Source: Castor canadensis (lineage: Eukaryota > Chordata > Mammalia > Rodentia > Castoridae). Taken from it: a stretch of DNA of 64,000 nt. A model generated the notes under the pieces. It made no database searches, was not told the origin of the DNA, and saw nothing but the letters and a program-made list of their open reading frames with translations. Shown here one piece after another: positions 13,250-25,833 of this stretch. Every line of letters starts with the position of its first letter. The stretch's first letter is position 1. The DNA is taken from positions 20,640,353-20,704,352 of the forward strand of contig NC_133387.1 in NCBI RefSeq assembly GCF_047511655.1. Direction: 5' to 3'. A program made the position numbers and the translations under genes.

Positions 13250-13705
13250 GGATTGTGATGATTAATCTTGATTGTCAACTTGGTTGGATTAAGAATTGCC
13301 TAGGAGATTAGTAAAGCACACCTCTTGGTGTATCTGAGAGGGCATTTCTAGAGTTGAATCATGTGGGCTCTGATCTAATCAGTATTTTAATAAATTCATG
13401 GAATTCAAAATTTGAATAGACTATTGGGAGGTGGTGGAACCATGGAATGTGGGGCCTTGTTGGATGAAGTGGGTCACTAGGGGTGTGCTTTTGAAGGGTA
13501 TGTCTTGGCCCCTTTCTGTTCCCTTTCTCTGCTTTCTGAGGGAACTACTTTGCTCCTGCCGTGCACTTCATTCTTACCACAGACTCAAAAGCAACAGAGC
13601 CAAGTGACTATGAACTGAAACTATGTGCCAAAGTAAATCTTTCCTCTTTAAGTTTTTTGTGTCAAGTATGTTTTCATAGTGATGAAAAAGTAACTAAGAC
13701 AGATA
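13250..13705 (+). repeat. Composite LTR-like repeats
   Basis: The first part (gattaatcttgattgtcaac near 13261) resembles an ERVL (MLT2-type) LTR. The second (ctattgggaggtggtggaac near 13421 to gtgatgaaaaagtaactaag) resembles the MaLR-like copy at 10780. They may be nested. Confidence 0.5.
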
Positions 13706-13964
13706 CAAGGCATACAAAGAAACAGGAAAGCGTTGTCCATTCAAAGAAAGAAAATAAATCTACAAAGACCATCTCTGAAGAACACTAGTACATCTTCTGC
13801 TACATGTATAAAAATTTACAATCACAATACCTAGCACAAATCTAGTATTTATATCTTGTTTGCACCATACTTCATCTTATCTGGCCCTATATGATACATT
13901 GCATTATAATATACATATATGGTAATATATGATAATACAGTATCATAGGGTAGAGATTATAATT

Positions 13965-14095
13965 TCCAAGGCTCAAGTGTTAACTGACTGGCCCAACATT
14001 CAATAGCCAGACATGTAGAAATGGAACTCAAGCCCAGGTCTTCTGATTCTGAATCTAATGCTCCTCTTATTACACTGTGCCACAGATAACAGCCC
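13965..14095 (+). repeat. MIR SINE remnant
   Basis: gtgttaactgactggcccaa, gaaatggaactcaagcccag and tattacactgtgccaca match the MIR 3' half. Confidence 0.65.
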
Positions 14096-15344
14096 CATTT
14101 TGTTATGGCCAGATTCTGTTTAGAAGCAGTTTTTAACTCTAAGTATCATATTTAATGAAAAATGAGAGAAAATGAGATAGGTAAGGTCTGGAAACTTGTC
14201 TTATGGAAAGCCAGAATGATAACAAGTCTTGGTGGCATGTTTGATCTAGGGGTCCTGGGTCCCTTCAGACCTACAGTAGTAGGTCACAGCTTTTAAGGGA
14301 TTCCTAGAACATGTCTCACTTCTTAAAAAATACAAAGGTTTACTCCATAATTTGGGATTATTTCTTGGAACTTTGGTCTTGGAATTCTAACCCTTATTGC
14401 ATGTCCTCCGTGAGTAAAATTTTTGAAAATATCTTATTTTACTCAGCTATCCTGAATACACTTCCAGTTGAAGAAGCATCTACTTTTGAATTGGTTAGTG
14501 GATGCTGTTTTAGTAATGCCTTCCTTTTAGTAATGCCATCATCCAATGTGTCCTCTTGTCCCTGGCAACCAAGAAGTCTGTCTTCCTTCCTAGCTCCTCT
14601 GATCACCTGAGGAAGCAGGGGATCAAGCAGAACATCATCTTCTTGACTCAGGCAGAATACGCCTCACACAAGCCACAAATGGTTATTCTCTCCTAACCTC
14701 TAAGTGCTACAGAATTCTCCCAACGTATTCATTCTTCTATCAGTTACTCAGAGTGCCACCTACCATCTTAACACTGGCTTTTCCCATTTTTATCTGTAAT
14801 CATTCAGTTTCCTGACACTGTTTGAGTTGTTACACATTATTATTTATGAACATTGCCACTCAACCCAAAGACAAAACTGCCATGGCCATTCAGTCCCTGC
14901 TTGGACATGAGTATTCACATGTGTGCTGGGAAACAAGGGGCAAAAAAAAGAGAGTTAAGGGGAGGTCCTGGGCCAGATCTTTTCATCTCCAAACAACCAG
15001 AATATTGCCAAACTCCCACAGGAGGCTGGACAGCATTTTGAAGTCCTCTATGCTTCTCTTTGCCTTCCCTGAATGGAGCCTGAGTCACCACAGATTGATT
15101 CCAGAGAGCATGTGCCTCTCAGCCAGACTCCTAATGAACAGAGCAGTGACTCTAACTTGCTAAGTGACTGTGGGCGTATTGCCACCTTTCTATCTAAACT
15201 TTCTCAACTATAACAATGCAGGGGGGCAAATTATGCATGCTACCTCAGAGAGAATTTTACTTAAAACATTCATTTAGTTAAAAATAATCACAACAGTTAG
15301 AAAATACAGTGGGAAACATACAACTATGTATATATACATATATT
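14096..15344. other. Unannotated stretch before the older L1
   Basis: A 113-codon plus-strand frame (14822-15163) and a 99-codon one (14311-14610) lack splice context, and I do not recognise the products. Probably non-coding. Confidence 0.35.
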
Positions 15345-16240
15345 ATTCATTTATTTTATTAGGATATATTCGTTATATAGGGGGTGATTCATAGTGACAT
15401 TTCCGATTAGGCTTATATTGATTGTACTTTAGTTACGTCGCCTCCATCATCTCTCCCCCTCAACCCATTCTCACCCTACTTAAAGCAATTGCAAGAGGTT
15501 TCTCCACTCTATTTCATGTAAGTATATGAAATCTATCAACCATATACCCTCACCTTAGTACCCCCCACACACACACACATACACACTGTACCTATTTTAC
15601 AGTCCTGTCTTTTGTTATCAGTATTTTAAGTTGATGGTCAAAGGTCTTTCTCAACGTATGCCCACTGTGGGTGTACTTTACTTTGGTCCATTCAACCCCT
15701 TCCATTACTCTCCCTTACCCTTTTACCTCCTGCCCACCATTTTTCAACAGCTTTCAATACATATCCTTATATCCTCCACTTTCACAGATCTTATGTTTTA
15801 TGATATTACTGATGCTCTTTCATTCTCTTTTCCTTTCCATATTATCCCAAGTTCCATAGAGTAGTTTCACTATTACAAACATGTTCTATATATGGTCATG
15901 CTAGTTTTTGTGTATATGTTTATCTTTTGGATCTGTCTTCCATGTACGAGAGAAAACATGTGTCCTTTATCTTTCTGAGCCTGGTTTACTTCACTTAACA
16001 TGATGTCCTCCAATTGCATCCATTTACCTTCAAACCACATCATTATTTCTTATTGCTGAGGAAAACTCCATTATGTGTATATACCACATTTTCTTGATCC
16101 AGTCATCAGTTGTAGGGCACCTGGGTTGTTTCCAAAGTGCAGCTGTTGTGAATACTGCTGCGATGAACATCAGTATATAGGTATCTCTACTGAATCCTGA
16201 CTTACATTCCTTTGGGTAGACGCCCAAGAGCAGTATTATA
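15345..16240 (-). mobile_element. Older L1 3' end, different subfamily
   Basis: Read on the minus strand, 16240 to about 16030 encodes the C-terminus of L1 ORF2 (GVYPKECKSGFSRDTYI, then [19 protein letters not shown]), with small differences from the young family. Sequence with the sense of an L1 3' UTR continues to about 15345. No target-site duplication was found. The 3' UTR shows no obvious match to the 19125 copy, which suggests an older or sister subfamily. Confidence 0.75.
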
Positions 16241-16897
16241 AAAGTATATATTTATGGAACCACATGCAGAACAATGCATACCTTTTATGGCCTGATCCAC
16301 CTCACTAACACTTATTCCTGATTCTGTCCATGAAGAAATACTGCACTCTGAAAGTGGAAAAGACCATGGACAAGAGTGTAATAATGCAGAAAATTTCATG
16401 GAAACAAAGGAAGCCTTGTCACTGAAAAAATGAAAAATGAAACATCTTTTAAGATATAAAATTATTAACATAGATATACAGTCTATGCCCATGGGTTACC
16501 TTTATCATGTCAGGTCATTGGTTTATAAATGTGTCCCTGTTGGCTAGTTTTAAGTGGTACCTATACAGGTAATATCTAAAGTATATCAAATACTGTACAC
16601 ACTAGCATAAATTCCTCATCCAATATATAAAACATAGGTAATGTCTACAAAGAGTAAGGCATTGCAATATGTGCTAGAATATAAGACAAGATGAATCAGG
16701 CAAAATCCCAATCTCTAGAACTTTAGAACAAAGTGTAACTTATATATGGCAGTTCCTGCTCTTTTAAGTTCAGAGAAAACAAAATATTGGTGGCCATTCC
16801 TTTACTTTTGGATATTCATGTCCTTTCCAAGTTTTTCTGCTATCATTGATATCTTTGCATATAATGATTTCCCACAATTTGAGTTATTTTATTACTA

Positions 16898-17270
16898 TCT
16901 GCTGTGTTTTGAATGTTCATGTTGCTCCCCCCAATTCATATGCTAAAATGCTAACCCCCAAGAAGATGGTAGTAGGAGGTGAGGCGGGTGTTAGGAAGGT
17001 GCTTAGGTAATCAGGATGGTACCCTCATGAATGGGATTAGTGCCCTTATAAAATACCCTAAAGAGCTTCCTCATCCCTTCCGCGTAAGGACACAGCAAGA
17101 AGATACCATCTGTGCCTCAACAAGCAGGCTCCAAGTGGACCTAAAATCTGCTGGCCCCTTGATTTTTAAACTTCCAGCCTCTAGAAAAATACATTTGTGG
17201 GCTTGTTTTCTTTTTTTTTTTAATGAGCCATGTGGTCTATGGTATTTTGTTTATAGTAGTTTGAATGGAA
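16898..17270 (+). repeat. MLT1-like (ERVL-MaLR) LTR
   Basis: MaLR landmarks occur in the normal order: an aattcatatgctaaaatgct start, ctcatgaatgggattagtgc, ccttataaaataccctaaag, aaggacacagcaagaagata, cttccagcctctagaaaaat and tctatggtattttgtttata. Confidence 0.8.
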
Positions 17271-19108
17271 TGACAATATCATGTCCCAGAAGTAAGATAA
17301 CTGGGTCAATAGTAAATATACTTTTTAGGATTTTGACATAAATTTCCAAAACATTATGAAATTTTATTCACCCAACAAAATCTGGGTCCTCTAGCAGTGT
17401 TTTTCTCTTTGCCTCATTTTTAAGAAAATTAATAAAAATTTTGCTCATTCACCAAGCAAAAAGTGGTATATTATTTGAAATTGCTTTCGAATTAAAATCA
17501 AGATTAAACATTGTTTCTGATATGTATTAATTAGCTCCTCCATCCTTATTCTTTGTGAACTATTTATCTTTGCTCCTTCATCTGTTGAGAACTTTAGCAT
17601 TTTTCTAATCGATTTATGTGAACTCTTTATACACTGAATGCTAACCTTTACAGACCTTACTGTTTTCCTTTAAAATTTGTTTTGAGCCTAGAGAAACATA
17701 AAATGCTTATATATAATCAAACTATATTCACCTTTTCTTCTGTAATTTTTCTCATACCTCTAAAAGCTTTTAACATTTTAATGAACTTAGTATATACAGC
17801 TTTTGAACTACATTTTGACATGCTAATACATTAGGACCAAGAAATAGCCTTTTATATGTTGGTAATATCTCATTGTACTAGTTAGAGATGATGGTAGCAA
17901 AGTACAGACATCAACTCTCACAACAATTTGCATATTACAGAGGGGGTTATTGAAAGACTATGGGACAATTTATAGAATTAATGGAAACTAATAGGCTCAC
18001 AAACTGGGCAAGAACCAAGGTAAATTAGGAGTTAAGAAAACAGCTGAATCGTGCAATACAGGAAGAGATTAGTAGAATATCATTGCACTACCATAGTGGA
18101 TAAGTAGACCACTGAATGGTTTCTTATTTCTCCTGCCACTGGTGACTTGAAAATCTCCAACTGGTCCTGCTCCTTTGCGTCTCTCCCTCAAGATTCAAAG
18201 TCCGCATAGAAATTTCTAATCGTGTGAACCTAGATTATCTGCCTATATGCTCTGTAGAAGGTGGGAGGTGGAGCCCAGCTTCCCATTTTGAGGATTTTTT
18301 TGTGAAGCCTAGAGATGAGTACCATGATTTTAACTAGCCATCAGAAAATAACCAATTAGATACAACAAAATTCAACTCACCTCATTTCAGGATATAGTCC
18401 AAAGGGAGGTTTAAAATGACCCTCACAAAGCTCAGAACTTTTCTGTGGTTCTTCTGCAGTTGTAAAGTATTGTAGACCACTGATCTTAGGTGCTGGTACT
18501 GGACCCCTGATATTGGAAATTTTTTGGAAATCCATTTATAATGATATCAAGCATATACACATGCAAAACCTAAATACCAATACCTAAATGCAAATGAATT
18601 TATGAAATAATGTAAGGTGCCCAATTCAGAAACATTTCACTTCAGAACTTTTCTTAGATACTAGTACCACTACATCCTAATTTGAAGATTAAGCACATTT
18701 GTATCATAGTGAATCGTCCTCATCCATTAAGCCATTAAAAAAGGCAAATTATCTTCTTTGTGATTTACATGTATTCTATTGTAACCCAAAGTCCACTTGT
18801 TATGGAAGGTCTAGCAATGTACCAACTGCTAAAAAAATTGAAATAGATATTTTCCAATTTTGTTTCTAATCTAATGCTTCGAAATGGTACCCAAGTGAAG
18901 TATTTCTAAAAATTCGATTACACTGTGAACTAAACTCTAGTGTAAAATATTATTTTTATCTAGTCACATATGTAGAATATATACATATATGTATATATAT
19001 ACCTATTTCCTCAGAATGATTTGAAAGATAAAGAATCATTAAACATTTGCAGTGAATAAACGCTGCTGCAATTCACCTCAGTCCTGCTAGAGATGCTATG
19101 TGCAAAGC
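17271..19108. other. Unannotated AT-rich stretch
   Basis: Contains a TATA-rich low-complexity patch near 18975-19005. Nothing else was recognised. Confidence 0.35.
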
Positions 19109-19124
19109 AACCAAATTGCATTTA
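19109..19124. repeat. Target-site duplication, left copy, of the 19125-21585 L1
   Basis: aaccaaattgcattta, identical to 21586-21601. Confidence 0.9.
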
Positions 19125-21585
19125 TTTTTTTTTCATTTTTCTTTTATTATTCATATGTGCATACAAGGATTGGTTCATTTCTCCCCACTACCCCCACCCC
19201 CTCCCTTACCACCCACTCCGCCCTCTCCCTCTCCCCCCCCAATACGCAGCAGAAACTATTTTGCCCTTATTTCTAATTTTGTTGTAGAGAGAGTATAAGC
19301 AATAATAGGAAGGAACAAGAGTTTTTCCTGGTTGAGATAAGGATAGCTACACAGGGCATTGACTCACATTGATTTCCTGTGCGTGGGTGTTACCTTCTAG
19401 GTTAATTCTTTTTGATCTAACCTTTTCTCTAGTACCTGTTCCCCTTTTCCTATTGGCCTCAGTTGCTTTAAGGTATCTGCTTTAGTTTCTCTGCGTTAAG
19501 GGCAACAAATGCTAGCTAGTTTTTTAGGTGTCTTACCTATCCTCACCCCTCCCTTGTGTGCTCTCGCTTTTATCATGTGCTCATAGTTCAATCCCCTTGT
19601 TGTGTTTGCCCTTGATCTAATGTCCACATATGAGGGAGAACATACGATTTTTGGTTTTTTGAGCCAGGCTAACCTCACTCAGAATGATGTTCTCCAATTC
19701 CATCCATTTACCAGCGAATGATAACATTTCGTTCTTCTTCATGGCTGCATAAAATTCCATTGTGTATAAATACCACATTTTCTTAATCCACTCGTCAGTG
19801 CTGGGGCATCTTGGCTGTTTCCATAACTTGGCTATTGTGAATAGTGCCGCAATAAACATGGATGTGCAGGTGCCTCTGGAGTAACAGTCTTTTGGGTATA
19901 TCCCCAAGAGTGGTATTGCTGGATCAAATGGTAGATTGATGTCCAGCTTTTTAAGTAGCCTCCAAATTTTTTTCCAGAGTGGTTGTACTAGTCTACATTC
20001 CCACCAACAGTGTAAGAGGGTTCCTTTTTCCCCGCATCCTCGCCAACACCTGTTGTTGGTGGTGTTGCTGATGATGGCTATTCTAACAGGGGTGAGGTGG
20101 AATCTTAGCGTGGTTTTAATTTGCATTTCCTTTATTGCTAGAGATGGTGAGCATTTTTTCATGTGTTTTCTGGCCATTTGAATTTCTTCTTTTGAGAAAG
20201 TTCTGTTTAGTTCACATGCCCATTTCTTTATTGGTTCATTAGTTTTGGGAGAATTTAGTTTTTTAAGTTCCCTATATATTCTGGTTATCAGTCCTTTGTC
20301 TGATGTATAGTTGGCAAATATTTTCTCCCACTCTGTGGGTGTTCTCTTCAGTTTAGAGACCATTTCTTTTGATGAACAGAAGCTTTTTAGTTTTATGAGG
20401 TCCCATTTATCTATGCTATCTCTTAGTTGCTGTGCTGCTGGGGTTTCATTGAGAAAGTTCTTACCTATACCTACTAACTCCAGAGTATTTCCTACTCTTT
20501 CTTGTATCAACTTAAGAGTTTGGGGTCTGATATTAAAATCCTTGATCCATTTTGAGTTAATCTTGGTATAGGGTGATATACATGGATCTAGTTTCAGTTT
20601 TTTGCAGACTGCTAACCAGTTTTCCCAGCAGTTTTTGTTGAAGAGGCTGCTATTTCTCCATCGTATATTTTTAGCTCCTTTGTCAAAGATAAGTTGCTTA
20701 TAGTTGTGTGGCTTCATATCTGGATCTTCTATTCTGTTCCACTGGTCTTCATGTCTGTTTTTGTGCCAGTACCATGCTTTTTTTATTGTTATTGCTTTGT
20801 AATATAGTTTGAAGTCAGGTATTGTGATACCTCCTGCATAGTTCTTTTGACTGAGTATTGCCTTGGCTATTCGTGGCCTCTTGTGTTTCCATATAAATTT
20901 AACAGTAGATTTTTCAATCTCTTTAATGAATGTCATTGGAATTTTGATGGGAATTGCATTAAACATGTAGATTACTTTTGGGAGTATCGACATTTTTACT
21001 ATGTTGATTCTACCAATCCATGAGCATGGGAGATCTCTCCACTTTCTATAGTCTTCCTCAATCTCTTTCTTCAGAAGTGTATAGTTTTCCTTGTAGAGGT
21101 CTTTCACATCTTTTGTTAGGTTTACACCTAGGTATTTGATTTTTTTTGAGGCTATTGTAAATGGAATTGTTTTCATATATTCTTTTTCCATTTGCTCATT
21201 GTTAGTGTATAGAAATACTAATGATTTTTCTATGTTGATTTTATATCCTGCTACCTTGCTATAGCTATTGATGATGTCTAGAAGCTTCTGAGTAGAGTTT
21301 TTTGGGTCTTTAAGGTATAGGATCATGTCATCCGCAAATAGGGATATTTTGACAGTTTCTTTACCTATTTGTATTCCTTTCATTCCTTCTTCTTGCCTAA
21401 TTGCTCTGGCTAGGAATTCCAGTACTATGTTGAATAGGAGTGGAGATAGTGGGCATCCTTGTCTGGTTCCTGATTTTAGAGGGAATGGTTTCAGTTTTTC
21501 TCCATTAAGTATAATGCTGGCTGTAGGTTTGTCATATATAGCTTTTATAATGTTGAGGAACTTTCCTTCTATTCCTAGTTTTCTT
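19125..21585 (-). mobile_element. 5'-truncated L1 (2.46 kb), young, with intact 3' half of ORF2
   Basis: Minus-oriented: the A-rich tail (T-rich on the plus strand) is at 19125-19160, the 3' UTR runs to 19616, and ORF2 occupies the rest. A perfect 16-bp duplication, aaccaaattgcattta, flanks it at 19109-19124 and 21586-21601. Read in element orientation the target is ATT/TAAA, so the nicked strand reads TTTA/AA, close to the L1 endonuclease consensus. The C-rich plus-strand tract at 19180-19240 is the complement of the family's G-rich 3' UTR tract. The perfect duplication and unbroken frame indicate a recent insertion. Confidence 0.95.
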
Positions 21586-21608
21586 AACCAAATTGCATTT
21601 AAATGCAT
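19617..21608 (-). CDS. Intact C-terminal half of L1 ORF2p (about 656 of some 1,275 residues), truncated insert
   Basis: The 663-codon frame has no stop. Its first seven codons (MHLNAIW) come from flanking DNA and the duplicated target site; L1 sequence starts near LRKLGIEG. It contains the middle of the reverse transcriptase with the catalytic FADD motif ([11 protein letters not shown], about residue 93), the thumb, and the C-terminal domain with the Cys/His cluster CX3CX7HX4C ([20 protein letters not shown]), ending MFSLICGH. Compared with the copies at 31269 and 43435 it lacks three residues just after GIYPKDC, an in-frame 9-base loss. The endonuclease domain and the RT N-terminus are absent, so it cannot mobilise itself. 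Protein expression is unlikely without a promoter. Confidence 0.85.
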   Translation of the reverse strand: MHLNAIWLRKLGIEGKFLNIIKAIYDKPTASIILNGEKLKPFPLKSGTRQGCPLSPLLFNIVLEFLARAIRQEEGMKGIQIGKETVKISLFADDMILYLKDPKNSTQKLLDIINSYSKVAGYKINIEKSLVFLYTNNEQMEKEYMKTIPFTIASKKIKYLGVNLTKDVKDLYKENYTLLKKEIEEDYRKWRDLPCSWIGRINIVKMSILPKVIYMFNAIPIKIPMTFIKEIEKSTVKFIWKHKRPRIAKAILSQKNYAGGITIPDFKLYYKAITIKKAWYWHKNRHEDQWNRIEDPDMKPHNYKQLIFDKGAKNIRWRNSSLFNKNCWENWLAVCKKLKLDPCISPYTKINSKWIKDFNIRPQTLKLIQERVGNTLELVGIGKNFLNETPAAQQLRDSIDKWDLIKLKSFCSSKEMVSKLKRTPTEWEKIFANYTSDKGLITRIYRELKKLNSPKTNEPIKKWACELNRTFSKEEIQMARKHMKKCSPSLAIKEMQIKTTLRFHLTPVRIAIISNTTNNRCWRGCGEKGTLLHCWWECRLVQPLWKKIWRLLKKLDINLPFDPAIPLLGIYPKDCYSRGTCTSMFIAALFTIAKLWKQPRCPSTDEWIKKMWYLYTMEFYAAMKKNEMLSFAGKWMELENIILSEVSLAQKTKNRMFSLICGH
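21586..21601. repeat. Target-site duplication, right copy, of the 19125-21585 L1
   Basis: aaccaaattgcattta, identical to 19109-19124. Confidence 0.9.
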
Positions 21609-22068
21609 GCAAATTCAAAGCATCCATCTGCCCTTGTAATAATCCATTTGGAGCTCATATTCAAAACTGCTTGGTTTCTCTGTCTATGGTGTTTGAATTG
21701 ACATGGCATTCTGCTGCTCAAGGGTCATCCAGCTTCAGTTGCTCAGGGGAACACTATCTCCAGGCTACTGCCTTCACAAGCCCCTAGTGAACAGCACATA
21801 CACACTACAGACTATTTTGGCTCAGAACACCCTAAAATAGCTTATCAACATGGAGAAAATTAATCATACTTTTTGAAATGGTACAGACAAATATAAAAAA
21901 TTAACTTTATTTATATTAAAGATTCTTAACAGCCATTACAGACAATAAGAAGGCCTGAAATTGAAAACTTATTTTAAATGGCCTTAAAAATTCTGCTTCC
22001 TTGAGTCCTTGCATCCTTAACTTTATTAGTAAGTATTTTAAGTGCTATAATTAGATCTTGTCAGTGTT

Positions 22069-22277
22069 CCAGGCATGGTGGTGCACACCTGTAATCCCAG
22101 CTACATGGGAGGCATAGGTAGGAGGATTGTAGTTCAAGGCAAAAAGCATGAGACCCTATCTGAAAATAATTAAAGTGAAAAGGCCTGGGGCCATGGCTCA
22201 AGTAGTAGAGTGCCTACCTAGCACTCAGGAAACCCTGAGTTAAAACTAAGCAGTACTGTAAAAAAAAAAAAAAAAAA
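22069..22277 (+). repeat. B1 plus ID SINE with poly(A)
   Basis: It reads caggcatggtggtgcacacc through ctgtaatcccagctacatgg to the ID part (ggctcaagtagtagagtgcc) and a run of 17 A. Flanking gtcagtg repeats suggest the target-site duplication. Confidence 0.85.
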
Positions 22278-24912
22278 GTGTCAGTGCTCTTAGCAACTTC
22301 CTAAAAACAAAGACATCTCCATTTTATTATTTCATTATTCAAATATTCTAAAAGGTCACACAAAACACTGGTTATTATTCATCTTGAGCAAAATGCAAAG
22401 CCTAAATGTGCCTCTTCATATGTAATAATTAATAGGACGATAACTATTATAGCCACTAGTATCTATGAAGTACTTGCTATGTGGTCGTTGCTAAGTAAAA
22501 CAATTCATACCAAGAATTCATGGATTAATAAAGCTACAGTGGTTCTCACACTCCTAGAATCTACAAATAATATGGAAAGTAGGTACCAAACAAGTGACTC
22601 CACAAATAATTACTATTGTTTGAAGAGTCATGACCAACAAGCACAGGGAATTCAAAAAGATGTAACTACCCTTCAGTCATGAATGATCTTCGTGAAGGCT
22701 AATACGTATATCCAAACACCATTAATATCATTCTTTGTAGTATGCAAAAAATCATCAGTTTGTAGCTATAAGCATACTGTGACTTTTAAGACAATATATA
22801 AATGACACGGAAATACAACTTCTAGAACTGGGTTTACTACTGAGTTACTGTATCCACTTAAGTGCAGAGGTCTCTTTTTAAATTGATGATTTAAGGTTCA
22901 CCTGATACATTCAGACACTAAAAAATCAATCTAAGATTTCCAAAGTATCAAGAAATGTGATAAATTATTACCTTTGAAATAGGAGTGTGTGATTAGGGGG
23001 TATCTTTCCCATGAGTGCTTGCCTGGCTGTCTCATGCTGTCTGTGCATAGAATATCTTTCCTAGGCAAAACATACAATCAGAAAATTACATTAATGTTAA
23101 AATATGTCAAATTATTGAAATAGCTACAATAATTCTCTCCATAGAGATGTTACCAAATATGTGGGAAGAAAAAGAAAAAAAAGACAGGCATGAAGTAATT
23201 GACATTTGTTCAGCATAAAGACAAGAACAAATCTTATAATAAAACCAAAATATTTTTATAAATACTGCAAGTTAATATATAAATTGTTTTGACACCTAAT
23301 AATTATGTGACCATTTTTACTAATATATCATGTTTGCATTTTTTATCTTTCTAATGAGATTATGGGCTTCTCACTGGTACAAATTATGACTGACTTTTTA
23401 CATCTTAGCATATATAGTGATGGAATGAATGAACATATTCAACTGTGGTAAAGCAGAATCCTGAATTAGAAAATATTGGGACATTTTCTTTCATAGTTCA
23501 CCAATGACATTATCATATACTTAGTAAGCATATGATGACAATACAGAGATATAAAAGATACTGTCTTTGCATTTAAAAGGTTAATAATTTAGTGCAAAAA
23601 GGGATTTAAAAGAGGAAGAAAACAAGCTAGAATAGAATGTTAAAAATATTTCAACAAGTGTTTATATTCAGATCACCAAAGGGAATGTGACCTACTTACC
23701 AACTATCCCTATATTGGATCACCTCACTTCAAGTAAAACTAATACACAAAATTCTTAATTTACAAAAATATATATATAAATTCACAAGTGCTTATTTGTT
23801 TTACATAAAAGACTGCCATTTATGAAGCAATGTATAATAACATTTATTGAAACAGCAAGTGCATTTTAAATACACTGATCTTTATTTGCAGTAACTTAAT
23901 CTGAAATAAGTCTGGGTATTTTGAGTTTTATGTCATTATCAGGCTCCACTATAATTTGGCATTCACTAACGTGGTGTAGGAAATAATGACAAATATGTTG
24001 AAGAAAGGATATATACTACAGTTAATGGTATCAACCCTAACCACAGGCTAATCACCTGTCTTAGCCCCGGGGACTAGCATGGTTACAAGTACTTTCACAT
24101 CTTTGGGGGAAATTTTTTAAGGCAAAACTTTGAGAATTAAGTTGATAATACTCTTAAAAACATTTTTGCATTACAAAAACTTCTCCACAGAAGTGACTCT
24201 GTTCTCTACTGATAACAAGATTGGCATACTGACCATCTCTGGTCACATTCCAGAGACCAGAAGTCACATCCCTTGCACTCAGCACAGCCTTAGCACAAAG
24301 CAGGAGCTCAATAAGTATCTTTAAAATACAATGTGGTGAATAATGTTTTCTATTGTTTTTAATCGGACTAGAACTTGTGCCAACTATACCTAGCTTGAAA
24401 ACATCTAGGTCAAGCTTTTAAAATTGTTCTGTAGAACCCATGACACATGACAGTTACCATGGACTCATTGAACTCCCAGATGTATATCTGATTACTAAGA
24501 CTGTTTTATTCTTTCATCTGACAATGATCTGTGTAGTTCCATGCAAGCAAGAGGAGGAGATGTGATGAGGGGTTGAGAGAGGCTATAATGAGATGAGAAA
24601 GAAAGAAGCCCTATTCAAACTTTACTGTTTAAACACTGTATGTTAAATCTATCAGTGCATCTAAGTAGCTTTATATTGTTAAAAGTAATTATATATTAAC
24701 AAAATCTGCTGAGGATTTGTTATGTTTGTTATTTTTTGTGTTTGTTATTATTTACTGCAATATGAATTTTTTATTATTTTGCCCTGAATTACTCTATAAT
24801 AGTACATTTACTACTGTGATTTCACTTTATGCTATCCTTATTTTTCCTGATTAATGTTTGATTTAAATTATATCACAACTGGGAAGATAACAGTGGTAAT
24901 AGCAGCATAAGT
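22278..24912. other. Unannotated AT-rich stretch
   Basis: Short frames only. A possible L2 end lies at 24265. No other repeat or exon was recognised. Confidence 0.35.
24265..24325 (+). repeat. L2 3' terminal fragment
   Basis: ccttagcacaaagcaggagc followed by tcaataagtat resembles the last bases of L2. Confidence 0.4.
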
Positions 24913-25025
24913 TTTTTTTGGCTTTTTGTTTTGTTTTGCTTTGCTCTTTTTGTGTTCTGGGGATTGAATCCAGGGCTTCATGCACTGTAGGCAAGCAAAT
25001 ACTGAGTTATACCCCAGCTCTAGCA
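24913..25025 (-). repeat. ID-type SINE
   Basis: The reverse complement has gctggggtataactcagtat and gattcaatccccagaacaca, the tRNA-derived ID core, followed by an A-rich tail. Confidence 0.8.
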
Positions 25026-25374
25026 TAGTTTTTAGATATACCAGAGTCTCCACATAAAAACAGACATAGCAACCAAATAGCAAAATCCAAAACATACCAA
25101 AACATTTATAAGAAAATTGGGTGACAAAGTATGCTGCACAGTGTCAGTGTCTATGAAGGAAGAAGCCAAAGAAATCAACATGGCAACTGAAAGACCCAAT
25201 ACAGCAGAACATCAAGATAGCTAAAACAAATGAACAAACAAAAAATTACTCACTAGAAGTAAAGCAGAACAGTTTGGTAACCATAGTCGAAACATAGGCG
25301 GGGTGTTCCCACTCCATTAGTGAGTGTAGAAGTCCACAGTAAGTTCTAGGATATGGATCAACTGTGTATTTTTT

Positions 25375-25389
25375 AAACTGATCCACTGG
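25375..25389. repeat. 5' target-site duplication of the near full-length L1
   Basis: The 15-mer aaactgatccactgg recurs at 32272-32286 as aaactgatccattgg, with one mismatch. It is preceded by tttt, so the insertion site is TTTT/AA, the classical L1 endonuclease target. This fixes the ends of the element. Confidence 0.85.
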
Positions 25390-25833
25390 ATCCTTCCAAG
25401 ATGGCAGCTAGAGGGAGGAAGCAGAAAGCTTGCCTCCTAAAGTAAAATCTTGGAGAGACACTGGAGATACACCTTACAGGAAAAACCACCAAGAAGAGGC
25501 AAAACTTTGACTCCTCCACACCTCCAGCCCGCACATAGCATCTCCACTTCACATTAAATGGAGAAACCAGGAGGGCTCCCACACCACTGCCAGACGCCAG
25601 TGCCCAGACAGCATGGGAAGATGCAGACCACAAGGTGAGCTAAGTGGCATGCGGTACTCCCACAGACAACCCTGGGCCAGATCAGCATAGCCCCCTGGAC
25701 AGACCAACCCCCAACCAGGGAAAAAAGAGAAAAAAAACCCTGAATAATAAGCAATAACAACAAAAAAGACACATAGCAAAGAGGGCAGGGTGCCCTGAGC
25801 ACTGAAGAGGGGGGAGGGGAATCCTTCACAGAA

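Noticed and set aside
14822-15163. 113-codon plus-strand frame overlapping a second frame
   Set aside because: No family resemblance, no promoter or splice context, and two frames open at once suggest chance.
24910-25025. Possible tRNA gene
   Set aside because: The tRNA-like A and B boxes belong to an ID SINE; no cloverleaf is expected.
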